The notes under the pieces were generated by a model, which was not told the origin of the DNA, made no database searches, and saw only the letters and a list, made by a program, of their open reading frames with translations. Shown one piece after another: positions 52,321 through 60,992 of a stretch of 64,000 nt of DNA. The stretch lies in assembly GCF_900117455.1 (NCBI RefSeq), contig NZ_FPHO01000003.1, forward strand, positions 1,392,501-1,456,500. The letters run 5' to 3'. The position numbers were made by a program, and so were the translations under genes. Source of the stretch: Hyphomicrobium sp. CS1GBMeth3 (lineage in GTDB: Bacteria > Pseudomonadota > Alphaproteobacteria > Rhizobiales > Hyphomicrobiaceae). How positions within the stretch are numbered: the stretch's first letter is position 1; each line of letters begins with the position of its first letter.

Positions 52321-52562
52321 TATGAGAAAGCCCGCCTTCGACGCCGCGATCCTTCCGCTTGCCGACTTTCCCTGTAGCCCCCGTGTTCACTTGTGGTGAT
52401 GTTCATTGCCTGTCGGTGGGAATAGTTTTTCTCTTTCGCTTAACCGCTGTCAACCAGTCGATCGGCACCAATATTGGGCAACGTGCTGCCTGCGGTGGCA
52501 ATCCGACGCCGATACGTGGACGCGCGGCGCGTCATCGCGACGCGCGATCGGACGAAATGAGA

Positions 52563-52601
52563 AAGGCTCCTTTACGGAAACGCAGTCCGCAAAGGAGCCT
52601 T
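52563..52601 (-). terminator. Strong terminator of the porin gene
   Basis: AAGGCTCCTTT (52563-52573) and AAAGGAGCCTT (52591-52601) form an 11-bp perfect stem, with an inner CGGA/TCCG stem in the 17-base loop. It lies 23 bp beyond the porin stop and on the minus strand is followed by TCTCATTTC. Sequence symmetry lets it work in both directions. Confidence 0.85.
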
Positions 52602-52624
52602 GTCTCGATCACGACGATGCTTGA

Positions 52625-53722
52625 TCAGTACTGAAGCTGGAGCCCGAGCAGGTAGCCGTCGATTGCTCCCTGACCGTCGCCTTCGTAGTCCGTTTGAGAG
52701 TAGATCGCGGACAAACGTGCGTCGTGCCCTTTGATGATGTAGTTGGTCCCGACCTCCCATTTGGTCACGTCGAGACCGCCATCGTCCCGATCCAGGCTTT
52801 GGAACTGCGCCACCGGCTGGAATTGCCCGATGCCGATCTTCTCGGGAAAGAGGTAGCTGGCGAGCACATAGTAGCCGCTGCCGCTGACGAGCGGCGTAAC
52901 CTTGTCGTCGGTGTCGTAGTAATAATAGGACCCTTCGAGCGTTACGACGCCACCCGTCGCGATCTTCTTCTGCATTAGACCGTCGATGGCGAAGCTTTTG
53001 TAATCGCCACGATCAGTCGTGGTGCCCGTGGCATCTTCCTGAAATGCGGTCGAAAGGCCGATCGACAGGATCTCTTTCTGCCCGTAGTAGTCGGTTGCCG
53101 GATAGTAGCCGGGCTCGGGATCCCAGAACGCGTAGCTCAGTCGGCCGGCAAAGAGCGGATTGTCGTCGCGATTTGATCCGGTGGAGCAAGGCGCGTCGTC
53201 GCTGCATCCCTGGAATGCACCAACCTGATATTTGAACTTGCCGCCGCCCGTCTGGCCCCAGATCGCAACGCCGTTGTCACGGCCGGCAACGTACGAAGGG
53301 AAATTGTTGACGAGCGGGAAGTCCCAATTGCCCATGTAATATTGACCGGCAAGGTTCGCCCGATCGACGGGCAGAACCATGCGTCCGGCCCACACGTTGA
53401 AGTAGTCGTTGAACTCGAAGCGCGCGATGGCGTCGTAAGCGCGGAGGCTGTCGATGTCGCCTTCGGCATCGCGGCCAACGTCGGCATTGAAGGTGAAGCC
53501 GATAACCTTTGTCAGCTGCCCGCCCGTGTAGAGGCGCACGCTTTCGACATCGGCATCGTCCACGCCGTCGACATCGCGATAGATGACGCGGATGCCCGCA
53601 CCAACCGTCAGCGATGCGTCCTCGCCGAATTTCCAAGTTTCACCTGCGTTTGCGGCTACAGCCCCTGTCGAGACTGCAGCGATTAGGCATGCGGCGGTAA
53701 ACCGCCCTGTACGCGTCGTCAT
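52625..53722 (-). CDS. OprO/OprP-type (phosphate-selective) porin family protein
   Basis: A 365-residue outer-membrane beta-barrel with a signal peptide (MTTRTGRFTAACLIAAVSTG onward, cleavage near ANAGE), alternating strand pattern and a C-terminal ...LLGLQLQY ending in an aromatic residue as required for barrel assembly. Segments such as WAGRMVLPVDRANLAGQYYM and ATDYYGQKEILSIGL are of the OprO/P group. The start at 53722 has GAGGGA upstream and places the signal at the N-terminus; the frame continues open upstream. The solute is unknown. A strong terminator follows. Confidence 0.8.
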   Translation of the reverse strand: MTTRTGRFTAACLIAAVSTGAVAANAGETWKFGEDASLTVGAGIRVIYRDVDGVDDADVESVRLYTGGQLTKVIGFTFNADVGRDAEGDIDSLRAYDAIARFEFNDYFNVWAGRMVLPVDRANLAGQYYMGNWDFPLVNNFPSYVAGRDNGVAIWGQTGGGKFKYQVGAFQGCSDDAPCSTGSNRDDNPLFAGRLSYAFWDPEPGYYPATDYYGQKEILSIGLSTAFQEDATGTTTDRGDYKSFAIDGLMQKKIATGGVVTLEGSYYYYDTDDKVTPLVSGSGYYVLASYLFPEKIGIGQFQPVAQFQSLDRDDGGLDVTKWEVGTNYIIKGHDARLSAIYSQTDYEGDGQGAIDGYLLGLQLQY

Positions 53723-54186
53723 ATGTAGTTCCCTCGTGTTCATGCCGAAAAGCCGCGGATCTCCGTCGCTTCCGGCCCCCACCGACACACCGCGAACCGC
53801 GGGTGTGCCCCCAATTCCATCCTCGTGTCCCTCCCAAGGACCTTGCGAACGGTTGCGTTCGCGCGCAGCCAGCTTTCGGTCTGCGCTTCGCTGACGGAGT
53901 GCCGTTTGTTTCTCTGCGTGTGCGTCTGACGGCGCGTGCGTGAGCAATTCCGGCATCGAATCCGCTCATGAGAGCGTTCGGATCTGGGCCGGACAATCTC
54001 CCTGTTTGGGTAGATGACCCATGCTGGCGCGCGCTCGTATGCTCGAAATGGCTAGGTCGTGTGCACACGGGGTATGTGCGAGCGATCGCTCGATTAGGTA
54101 ATTCTCGCGACCGGCGAGCTTTGGCCCCAAGCGGGGACGAATTTGCCGGGCGCACTGATGCAAGGCCCGACGAAGGACAATCCACG
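53723..54186. other. Divergent intergenic region between porin and the UreA-SDR chimera
   Basis: About 460 bp without a convincing gene; the open frames that cross it are upstream extensions of the flanking genes without ribosome-binding sites. It contains a perfect 14-bp palindrome CGAGCGATCGCTCG at 54079-54092, about 95 bp before the chimeric gene, and must hold the porin promoter. If the chimera arose by deletion, this is probably the original ureA upstream region. Confidence 0.5.
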
Positions 54187-54735
54187 ATGCATATGACGTT
54201 ACGAGAGGAAGAGCGCATCCAAATCTGGGCCGCAGCGGAAATGTCCCGTAGGCGTCTCGAGAACGGCGTGCGGCTCAACTACCCGGAGGCCGTCGCACTG
54301 ATCAGCGATGAGATTCTCGAGCGCGCCCGCGAGGGGAGCATTCCGATGCTGACCGACATGATGGAGTACGGCGCGACGATCCTGAAGCGTGAGCACGTGA
54401 TGGAAGGTGTTCCCGAGATGCTCAACATGCTGCAGGTGGAAGCCATGTTCCCCGACGGGACCAAGCTCGTCACGGCCGCTTCGAAGGAGTTCGGCGCGCG
54501 CGGGATCTCGGTCACCGCGATCGGCCCCGGCCCCATGGACACGCCGTTCTTCTACCCGGCCGAAGGCGCAGACGCCGTCGCCTACCACAAGACCGCCGCC
54601 GCGCTCTCGCCGTCGACGCCAACCGGCCTTACCCACATCGAGGACATCGTCCCCTGGATCCGGTTCCTTGTCTCGGACGGCTGGTGGATGACCGGCCAGA
54701 CGATCCTCGTCAACGGCGGTTACACCACGAAGTAG
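54187..54735 (+). CDS. Chimeric protein: urease gamma subunit fused to C-terminal third of a short-chain dehydrogenase
   Basis: Residues 1-96 of this 182-residue frame are a nearly complete UreA: REEERIQIWAAAEMSRRRLE, then LNYPEAVALISDEI, KREHVMEGVPEM and FPDGTKLVT. From residue 97 the sequence becomes, without interruption, the last part of an SDR: AASKEFGARGISVTAIGPGPM, then GWWMTGQTILVNGGYTTK. The SDR Rossmann half and catalytic Tyr/Lys are missing, and the UreA tail (usually VHxPI) is replaced. No ureB, ureC or accessory gene is near. The junction is near 54472-54476. A deletion that joined two genes in frame is the simplest origin; it is likely a non-functional remnant, though it has a start and AAGGA. 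Confidence 0.8.
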   Translation: MHMTLREEERIQIWAAAEMSRRRLENGVRLNYPEAVALISDEILERAREGSIPMLTDMMEYGATILKREHVMEGVPEMLNMLQVEAMFPDGTKLVTAASKEFGARGISVTAIGPGPMDTPFFYPAEGADAVAYHKTAAALSPSTPTGLTHIEDIVPWIRFLVSDGWWMTGQTILVNGGYTTK

Positions 54736-54763
54736 TGCCCCCCGATCGGCCGGAGAAAAGCCC

Positions 54764-55033
54764 ATGCATATGGCCCAGGTGATTGCCGGTGGCCTGCTGT
54801 TGCTCGGCGTGTTTGCCCTGTTCGGCAAATTATGGGGTGGCGACGCGAGCGGCATCGCGCTCGCCACCAAGGCGTTCCTCTCGGTCTGGCTTCTGGTGGC
54901 GCTGGTGAATATGTGGGTCGGTGTCGTGAAGGCCGGCTACACCGTGGAGCAGGAGCTGCTGATCTTGCTCGTGGTCTTCATGGTGCCGGCCACTGCCGCC
55001 GTGGCGGTTCTCTGGCTGCTGGCGAAAGGCTGA
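54764..55033 (+). CDS. Small three-helix membrane protein
   Basis: An 89-residue, very hydrophobic protein with three helices (about 5-22 VIAGGLLLLGVFALFG, 35-55, 65-86) and almost no polar loops. No family is recognised. GGAGAAAAG precedes the ATG at 54764, and the gene lies 28 bp after the UreA-SDR frame. In the ancestral locus it may have followed the SDR gene. Function unknown. Confidence 0.65.
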   Translation: MHMAQVIAGGLLLLGVFALFGKLWGGDASGIALATKAFLSVWLLVALVNMWVGVVKAGYTVEQELLILLVVFMVPATAAVAVLWLLAKG

Positions 55034-55055
55034 TGCCCAATCAAGCGGCCCGCTG

Positions 55056-56468
55056 TTACGAGCGCCGTTTGAGCGATGACATTGTTCCGTCGGCCGCGTC
55101 GCGCACGCGGTACCACGTCTCGACGACCGGCACGGCGCGCTTGGCAATCGGATGAGCGGGAAAAGCGGGGAACACCAGATCGTCGAAAGCGGTCTGCCCC
55201 TCCCGGTCCCCGAGCAGCTGCAGCGCGACCTTGTGGCCGAAGTAGGTAGCGCGCGACACGCCCGTCCCGCAGTAGCCGAGCGCGTAGTGCACGCCGGTCG
55301 CCGTACGGCCAAGGTGCGGGATCTCGTCGTAGGTGTAGCCGATCATGCCGTCCCACGCGTGCGTAACGGGCACGCTGCCGACCTCGGGAAATACGTGCAA
55401 GAGATCGCGCGCGAGATGCCGGAACGCGAGCGGTGACGTGTTGCCCGCGACGCGTCCGATGCGCCCGCCCCAGATCAGCCGACGCTCGCCCGGCGCGGCA
55501 CGGAAATAATAGAACACCCGGTTCGTGTTTCCATACGCGCGGTTCTTCGGCAGCAGACGCGAGAAGATTGCTTCGGGGATCTCTGCAGTCGCGATCAGGC
55601 CCGAGCCGATCGGCACGATGCGCCGCCCCAGTTCCGGTACCAGACGATCGGTGTAGCCGTTGGTCGCGACGATCACGTTGCGGCAGCGAACCGTGCCACG
55701 CGGGGTCTGCACCGAGAAGCCGGCGCCATCCGGTGTGATGCCCTCCGCACCGGCCTGCCCGACCACCGCGCCGCCAAGCTCCTCGATGCGCCGCACGAGC
55801 CCTGCATGATAAAGCCCCGGATGCACCGATGCGTCGCTCGGCAGCACGGAGCCGCCATAGAATACGTCGGACCCGATCTCGGAATGCTGCTCGGCGCGAG
55901 GCACCATGAAGCTCTCGATGCCTGCGACCTGCCGCAGGTCCTCCATGTCGCGCGCCATGGCCTCGTAGTGCTCGGGCCGGATCGCCGCGCGGAAGCGGCC
56001 GCAGCGCGAGAAGTGGCAATCGATACCTTCGCTCTCGATGAGGTGCCCGACGTAGTCCAGCATGCGCACGCCCTCGCGCAGCATGGCCTCGGCCTTCTTG
56101 CGGCCGCGCAGCTCGATCAGGCGCTTGACCCGGAACTTCTGGTTCCCGCTGCCGATCTGTCCGCCGTTGCGCGTGCTGGCGCCGTATCCCGGCACGCCGC
56201 GCTCGAGCACCACGACCGAGCGTCCGTGCCGCAGAAGCGTCAGCGCTGCGGAAAGCCCGGTGAAGCCGGAGCCGATGATAACCACATCGGCATTCGGTGG
56301 GACGGGCGGGGCCGCGTGCTCCCGCGGCGCGGCATCCCACCAATAAGGCCGGTACTCGATGCCCGCTGAGGGCGGCACGGGACCGCGCGCAAGCTCCGCC
56401 AAGGTTGGGTGGGCCGCAGCATTGGCATCCGGAGAGGAAACAGGCGCGTTCAAATCCTGCTCGGGCAT
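55056..56468 (-). CDS. FAD-dependent oxidoreductase, gamma-glutamylputrescine oxidase-like
   Basis: A 470-residue DAO-family flavoprotein. The ADP-binding fold is near residue 60 (ADVVIIGSGFTGLSAALTLLRHG), followed by the covalent/FAD-contact region STRNGGQIGSGNQKF and a C-terminal ALGYCGTGVSRATYFGHKVA. The N-terminal REYWWDAAP-like segment (YRPYWWDAAPREHA) is typical of the PuuB/OrdL group that oxidises amine side chains of glutamyl-polyamines or related amines. No puuA/C/D is adjacent, so the substrate is open. It is convergent with the small membrane protein. Confidence 0.82.
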   Translation of the reverse strand: MPEQDLNAPVSSPDANAAAHPTLAELARGPVPPSAGIEYRPYWWDAAPREHAAPPVPPNADVVIIGSGFTGLSAALTLLRHGRSVVVLERGVPGYGASTRNGGQIGSGNQKFRVKRLIELRGRKKAEAMLREGVRMLDYVGHLIESEGIDCHFSRCGRFRAAIRPEHYEAMARDMEDLRQVAGIESFMVPRAEQHSEIGSDVFYGGSVLPSDASVHPGLYHAGLVRRIEELGGAVVGQAGAEGITPDGAGFSVQTPRGTVRCRNVIVATNGYTDRLVPELGRRIVPIGSGLIATAEIPEAIFSRLLPKNRAYGNTNRVFYYFRAAPGERRLIWGGRIGRVAGNTSPLAFRHLARDLLHVFPEVGSVPVTHAWDGMIGYTYDEIPHLGRTATGVHYALGYCGTGVSRATYFGHKVALQLLGDREGQTAFDDLVFPAFPAHPIAKRAVPVVETWYRVRDAADGTMSSLKRRS

Positions 56469-56669
56469 AGCGAAACCTGGAGTGCGAAAGACACCGCCGG
56501 GGAGAACGCGGCGCGCCGACGTTCTCGCACAATTCGCAAGCCCGCGCAGCCCCTTCCACGATTTACGTATTGATCGGTGGGCGCATGACGTTGACCGCCC
56601 GTTGAATCGTAGTTAGCTGCTTCCGTCGAAAGCGCGATCAAACGATCGGACACGCGGGGGAAGCACCTG

Positions 56670-57437
56670 ATGAAGGCCGTCATTCTGGCGGGTGGTCTCG
56701 GCACACGGCTGTCTGAGGAGACGCATCTGAAGCCGAAGCCGATGGTCGAGATCGGCGGGCGCCCGATCCTCTGGCACATCATGAAGATTTACTCCGCACA
56801 CGGCGTGAACGAGTTCGTGATCTGCTGCGGCTACAAGGGCTACGTCATTAAGGAGTACTTCGCGAATTATCCGCTGCACGTCTCCGACGTTACGTTCGAC
56901 ATGGTCTCCGACCGCATGGAGATTCACCAGCGCAAGGCCGAACCTTGGCGGGTCACGCTCGTGGATACAGGTGAGCTGACAATGACTGGCGGGCGCTTGA
57001 AGCGCATCGCGCGCTACGTTGAGAACGAACCGTTCTTTTGTCTCACCTATGGCGACGGCGTCTCCGACATCGACGTCAGTGCAGAGATTGCCTTCCACAA
57101 GCGCCATGGCCGCAAGGCGACGGTGGCCGCCGTGCGCCCGCCCGGCCGCTTCGGAGCGCTGCAGAAGGAGGGCGAACAGGTCACGGGCTTCATGGAGAAG
57201 CCGAGAGGAGACGGCGGCTACATCAACGGTGGCTTCTTCGTTCTTTCTCCGGACTGCCTCGACTACATCGACGGCGATGTGAGTTGGGAAAGCCAGCCGA
57301 TGAGCGAGCTCGCACGCGACGGCGAGCTGATGGCCTTCGAGCACGATGGCTTCTGGCAGGCCATCGATACCCTGCGCGACAAGAACCTGCTCGAGGAGCT
57401 GTGGTCGTCCGGCAAGGCGCCGTGGAGGTCATGGTGA
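56670..57437 (+). CDS. rfbF: Glucose-1-phosphate cytidylyltransferase
   Basis: A 255-residue nucleotidyltransferase making CDP-glucose from CTP and glucose-1-phosphate. The signature AVILAGGLGTRLSEETHLKP is at residues 3-22, with GRPILWHIMKIYSAHGVNEF and FMEKPRGDGGYINGGFFVL further on; length and motifs are those of RfbF. It opens a four-gene operon in which each start overlaps the preceding stop. The operon makes a CDP-linked deoxysugar, probably C-methylated by the last gene. Confidence 0.95.
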   Translation: MKAVILAGGLGTRLSEETHLKPKPMVEIGGRPILWHIMKIYSAHGVNEFVICCGYKGYVIKEYFANYPLHVSDVTFDMVSDRMEIHQRKAEPWRVTLVDTGELTMTGGRLKRIARYVENEPFFCLTYGDGVSDIDVSAEIAFHKRHGRKATVAAVRPPGRFGALQKEGEQVTGFMEKPRGDGGYINGGFFVLSPDCLDYIDGDVSWESQPMSELARDGELMAFEHDGFWQAIDTLRDKNLLEELWSSGKAPWRSW

Positions 57438-58513
57438 GCGCAGGCAGCGGGAGCTGGCGTGGCCGCCGCGTGCTCGTCACGGGGCATACGGGCTTCAAGG
57501 GCGGATGGCTCTGTCATTGGCTGAGATGGCTGGGGGCGGAGGTGCACGGCCTGGCGCTCGATCCGCCGACGGAGCCCAACCTGTTCTCGGTCGCGCGCGT
57601 GGGCGAGGCTCTGGCCGCGGATGTCAGGGCGGACATTCGCGATGCCGATGCGGTCTTGCGAGCGATGCGTGCCGCAGCTCCCGAGGTCGTCTTTCACCTT
57701 GCGGCTCAGCCGCTGGTCAGAGAGGGATACCGCGACCCGCTGGGCACGCTGGCGACGAACGTCATCGGCACGGCGAACGTGCTCGAGGCCGCGCGCCAAA
57801 CGCCGTCTCTGCGCGCCATCGTCGTGGTCGCGACCGACAAGGTCTACGAGAATCAGGAGATAGCCGCCCCCTTTCGTGAGACCGATCCGCTCGGCGCCCA
57901 CGATCCCTACAGCGCCAGCAAGGCAGCGGCGGAGATTGTGGCCGCGAGCTATCGATTGTCGTTCTTTTCGAAGCCCGGAGACGCCCGCATCGCATCGGCG
58001 CGCTCCGGCAACGTCATCGGCGGTGGAGACTGGGCCAAGGATCGCCTGCTGCCCGATTGCTTCGCAGCCTTCGCAGCCGGCCAGCCGGCGCGGCTGCGCT
58101 ATCCCAATGCCGTACGGCCCTGGCAGCACGTGCTTGAGCCGCTCGCCGGTTACATCGAACTCGCGGAACGGCTGCTCGATGACACCGCGACGGGCGTCGA
58201 CCGCGCTTGGAACTTCGGGCCGGACGCCGAGGGCGACGTATCGGTCAGCACCCTCGCGAAGCTCGCTGCCGAGATCTGGGGGCCGCCTGCGTCTGTCGTC
58301 GTCGAGCCACAACAGGATCAGCCACACGAGGCCGGCCTGCTCCGGCTCGACAGCACGCTGGCGCGAACGGCGCTGGATTGGACGCCGCGCTGGTACTTGC
58401 GCACCGCCGTCGCCAAGACCGTCGCCTGGCAAAAGGCCTGGATGTCCGGCGCCGACATGTCCGCCGAGACGCTCAAGCAGATCGAATCGTATGAACGGGA
58501 GATGCTGGCGTGA
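57431..58513 (+). CDS. rfbG: CDP-glucose 4,6-dehydratase
   Basis: A 360-residue extended SDR converting CDP-glucose to CDP-4-keto-6-deoxyglucose. GHTGFKGGW (18-26) is the NAD loop, VVATDKVYEN and YSASKAAAE carry the active-site residues, and the PWQHVLEPLAGYIELAERLL segment is typical of CDP-glucose dehydratases. The ATG at 57431 overlaps the rfbF stop; GTG 57434 is an alternative with better spacing to GGAGG. The upstream open frame is rejected because it crosses rfbF. Confidence 0.94.
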   Translation: MVSAGSGSWRGRRVLVTGHTGFKGGWLCHWLRWLGAEVHGLALDPPTEPNLFSVARVGEALAADVRADIRDADAVLRAMRAAAPEVVFHLAAQPLVREGYRDPLGTLATNVIGTANVLEAARQTPSLRAIVVVATDKVYENQEIAAPFRETDPLGAHDPYSASKAAAEIVAASYRLSFFSKPGDARIASARSGNVIGGGDWAKDRLLPDCFAAFAAGQPARLRYPNAVRPWQHVLEPLAGYIELAERLLDDTATGVDRAWNFGPDAEGDVSVSTLAKLAAEIWGPPASVVVEPQQDQPHEAGLLRLDSTLARTALDWTPRWYLRTAVAKTVAWQKAWMSGADMSAETLKQIESYEREMLA

Positions 58514-59073
58514 GCGGCCGCATCGAGATGCTGGCGACACCACTCGCGGGCGTAGCGAAGCTCGCGCACCGTCGTATCGCCGATAGCCGCGGCTGTCTTG
58601 AGCGCCTCTATTGCGCCGACGAGATGAAGGCGCTGCTCGGCTCGCGGCAGATCGCACAGATCAATCACACGCTGACGTTGCGGCAAGGCACCGTGCGAGG
58701 CCTGCATTTCCAGCATCCGCCGCACGCCGAGACGAAGATTATCACCTGCCTCAGGGGCGCAGTCTTCGACGTCGCCGTCGATCTGCGCGCCAGCTCGCCG
58801 ACGTACCTGCGCTGGCACGGAGAGGTGTTGCGCGCAGACAACGGCGCGGCGCTCGTCATTCCTGAAGGCTTCGCGCATGGCTTCCAGACTTTAGAGCCGG
58901 ACTGCGAGATGCTTTACCTGCACACGGCGCCGTATGTCCCCGCTGCGGAGGGCGGATTGAGCGCGGAAGATCCCGCCATCGGCATCCGCTGGCCGGCGCC
59001 GATCACGGAGTTGTCCGAACGCGATCGCGCATTGCCGAACGTCGCCGACGGCTTCAAGGGGCTCTCATCATGA
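58510..59073 (+). CDS. rfbC: dTDP-4-dehydrorhamnose 3,5-epimerase-family protein
   Basis: A 187-residue cupin of the RmlC/RfbC family. The catalytic His is in VRGLHFQHPP (H66), the Lys is K76 in ETKIITCLRG, and the Asp region is VAVDLR. In this operon it should act on the CDP-4-keto-6-deoxy sugar made by RfbG, epimerising C3 and/or C5, and not on the dTDP sugar of its family name. Start is the GTG at 58510 overlapping the rfbG stop; the stop overlaps the methyltransferase ATG. Confidence 0.88.
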   Translation: MSGRIEMLATPLAGVAKLAHRRIADSRGCLERLYCADEMKALLGSRQIAQINHTLTLRQGTVRGLHFQHPPHAETKIITCLRGAVFDVAVDLRASSPTYLRWHGEVLRADNGAALVIPEGFAHGFQTLEPDCEMLYLHTAPYVPAAEGGLSAEDPAIGIRWPAPITELSERDRALPNVADGFKGLSS

Positions 59074-60296
59074 AGTGCCGACACTGCCATCGCGATCTGT
59101 CGCTGCAACTCGTGGACCTTGGCAGCGCGCCACCCTCCAACGCCTATTTGACGGCCGCTGCGCTCGCCGCGCCCGAGAAATGGTACCCTCTGCGCGTGCT
59201 CGTCTGCGACGGATGCTGGCTCGCCCAGACCGAGGACTTCGCTGGCGCCCACGAGCTGTTCGCCGCCGACTACGCCTATTTCAGCAGCTTCTCCGCCAGC
59301 TGGCTCGAGCACAGCCGCCGCTACGTCGACGCGGTGATCGAACGCTTCGCACTCTCGCCACAGAGCCACGTCGTCGAGGTGGCCGCCAACGACGGCTACC
59401 TGCTGCAATACGTGAAGGCGCGCGGCGTTTCGTGCCTCGGCATCGAGCCGACGGCGAGCACGGCGGAGGCCGCCCGCGCCAAGGGGCTCCCGATTATCGA
59501 GGAGTTCTTCGGCCGCGAGCTTGCCGCCAGGCTCCACTTTGAGGGCAGAAGCGCCGACCTGATGATCGCCAACAACGTGCTGGCGCACGTGCCCGACATC
59601 AACGACTTCGTCTCGGGCTTTGCGGAGCTATTGAAGCCGCAAGGCGTGGTGACCTTCGAATTTCCCTCGCTCGTGCGACTGATCGAGGGCTGCCAGTTCG
59701 ACACGATCTATCACGAGCACTTTTCGTATCTCTCGCTCACCGCGGCCGAGTGCGTGCTCGCGGCCAACGGCTTGCGCCTGTTCGACGTCGAGGAGCTTCC
59801 AACCCATGGTGGCAGTCTGCGCCTCTTCGCCGAGCGCGCCGATACGGGCGCTCACGACGTAACGGAGCGCCTCGCCGCCGCGCGCGACCGTGAACGCGCG
59901 GCAGGCGTTGAGAGCGCAGCATTTTACACTGGGTTCCAGGCGCGCACCGAGGCGATGAAGGATGGCTTTCTGGGGTTCCTGCTGGACGCCAGGCGTGATG
60001 GCGTTGTCGTTGCGGGCTACGGTGCCGCCGCCAAGGGCAACACGCTGCTGAACTATGCCGGCGTGCGCCCGGATCTCGTCCGCTTTGTCGTCGACCGCAA
60101 TCCGGCCAAGCAAGGCCGCTTCCTCCCCGGCAGCCGCATTCCCGTCGTGGCAGAGGAGGAGCTGCGAAAGGTACGGCCCGGCTACATCGTGATCTTCCCC
60201 TGGAACCTCCGGGACGAGCTGATCGCCCAGCTCGGCTACGCGCGCGAGTGGGGCGCCCGCTTCGTGACCGCCGTACCGGCCCTCGAGGTAAGGTGA
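59070..60296 (+). CDS. Sugar C-methyltransferase (class I SAM, zinc-binding N-terminus)
   Basis: A 408-residue enzyme of the TylCIII/NovU-like C-methyltransferase family. The N-terminal zinc site is C3-X2-C6 with C46-X2-C49, the SAM-binding segment VVEVAANDGYLLQYV lies near residue 111, the IYHEHFSYLSL segment is typical of the family, and a C-terminal Methyltransf_14 domain (GYGAAAKGNTLLNYAG) ends the protein. These enzymes methylate C3 (or another carbon) of 4-keto-6-deoxysugar nucleotides. Overlap with rfbC makes a CDP-branched-sugar pathway likely. The next steps (reductase, glycosyltransferase) are not in the window. Confidence 0.9.
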   Translation: MKCRHCHRDLSLQLVDLGSAPPSNAYLTAAALAAPEKWYPLRVLVCDGCWLAQTEDFAGAHELFAADYAYFSSFSASWLEHSRRYVDAVIERFALSPQSHVVEVAANDGYLLQYVKARGVSCLGIEPTASTAEAARAKGLPIIEEFFGRELAARLHFEGRSADLMIANNVLAHVPDINDFVSGFAELLKPQGVVTFEFPSLVRLIEGCQFDTIYHEHFSYLSLTAAECVLAANGLRLFDVEELPTHGGSLRLFAERADTGAHDVTERLAAARDRERAAGVESAAFYTGFQARTEAMKDGFLGFLLDARRDGVVVAGYGAAAKGNTLLNYAGVRPDLVRFVVDRNPAKQGRFLPGSRIPVVAEEELRKVRPGYIVIFPWNLRDELIAQLGYAREWGARFVTAVPALEVR

Positions 60297-60504
60297 GCAG
60301 ACAAGTCCTGCACGCAGCCTGATTGAGGCTTATCAGGCCCTCATCACGAATGTGAGCACCTGCACACAAGGCCCATATCGGTGTGCCGCGAACTCAAGTA
60401 ACGTCGTTCATGCCTGACTTGCGTCGAGATCGCCGCAGGCAGGGGAGATGAATGAGCGACTGAAGCGGTCCGTCTTGCGTCACGTTGCAACGGAGGGAAG
60501 ACAC

Positions 60505-60756
60505 ATGGCTTTGGAAGCCCTTATTATTTGGCTAATCATTGGTGCCATCGCCGGCTGGTTGGCCGGGCAGATCATTGCGGGCGGCGGCTTCGGCTTGGTC
60601 GGCAATATCGTGTTGGGAATCGTTGGCGCTGTGGTGGCCGGTTGGTTGCTGCCGCGTATCGGCATCTATATCGGCGGCGGCATTCTGGGCGACATCATCA
60701 ACGCGACGATCGGCGCGCTGCTCGTCATTTTGATCCTAAGATTGGTGGCGCGCTGA
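60505..60756 (+). CDS. GlsB/YeaQ/YmgE family stress-response membrane protein
   Basis: An 83-residue transglycosylase-associated-type membrane protein with three short glycine-rich helices (LEALIIWLIIGAIAGWLAG; GLVGNIVLGIVGAVVAGWLL; ILGDIINATIGALLVILILR). Members are induced in stress and biofilm, mechanism unknown. The ATG at 60505 follows GGAGGG and is preferred to an in-frame start at 60448. A 12-bp stem-loop follows at 60822. Confidence 0.88.
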   Translation: MALEALIIWLIIGAIAGWLAGQIIAGGGFGLVGNIVLGIVGAVVAGWLLPRIGIYIGGGILGDIINATIGALLVILILRLVAR

Positions 60757-60821
60757 CGGCCGACTTGGCCCTGTAGACTCTCGCGTTCGAGGCACGGATC
60801 TGATGGTCCACGATCGCCTCG

Positions 60822-60859
60822 GGCCGGGCATGGCGTTGCGCTCTTCACCATGCCCGGCC
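60822..60859. terminator. 12-bp stem-loop after the GlsB-type gene
   Basis: GGCCGGGCATGG (60822-60833) pairs perfectly with CCATGCCCGGCC (60848-60859) around a 14-base loop, 66 bp beyond the GlsB-type stop. There is no T-tract on either side, so it could be a Rho-assisted terminator or an extragenic palindrome. Confidence 0.55.
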
Positions 60860-60992
60860 GAGCGCGTTGCATCGCACTGACCAATATCTAGGCGTCGGTC
60901 GGGCTTTCGTTGTGCAATCTCCTACGTCCACGTGGGCCGCGAATCGGTGCAAATAAGTCCAGGATTTTCAGGGCTCGGAGCGCGCTGAAGTG

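Larger units (their letters stand above)
52256..52624. other. Intergenic region between porin terminator and luxR
   Basis: No gene is supported here. The region carries the luxR promoter side, an inverted repeat (52287-52320) and the porin terminator (52563-52601). Nothing else stands out; short open frames on both strands lack ribosome-binding sites and family resemblance. Confidence 0.5.

Noticed and set aside
54079..54092. GCGATCGC octamer as a HIP1-like repeat
   Set aside because: Only this copy was noticed in an intergenic palindrome; HIP1 abundance is a cyanobacterial trait.
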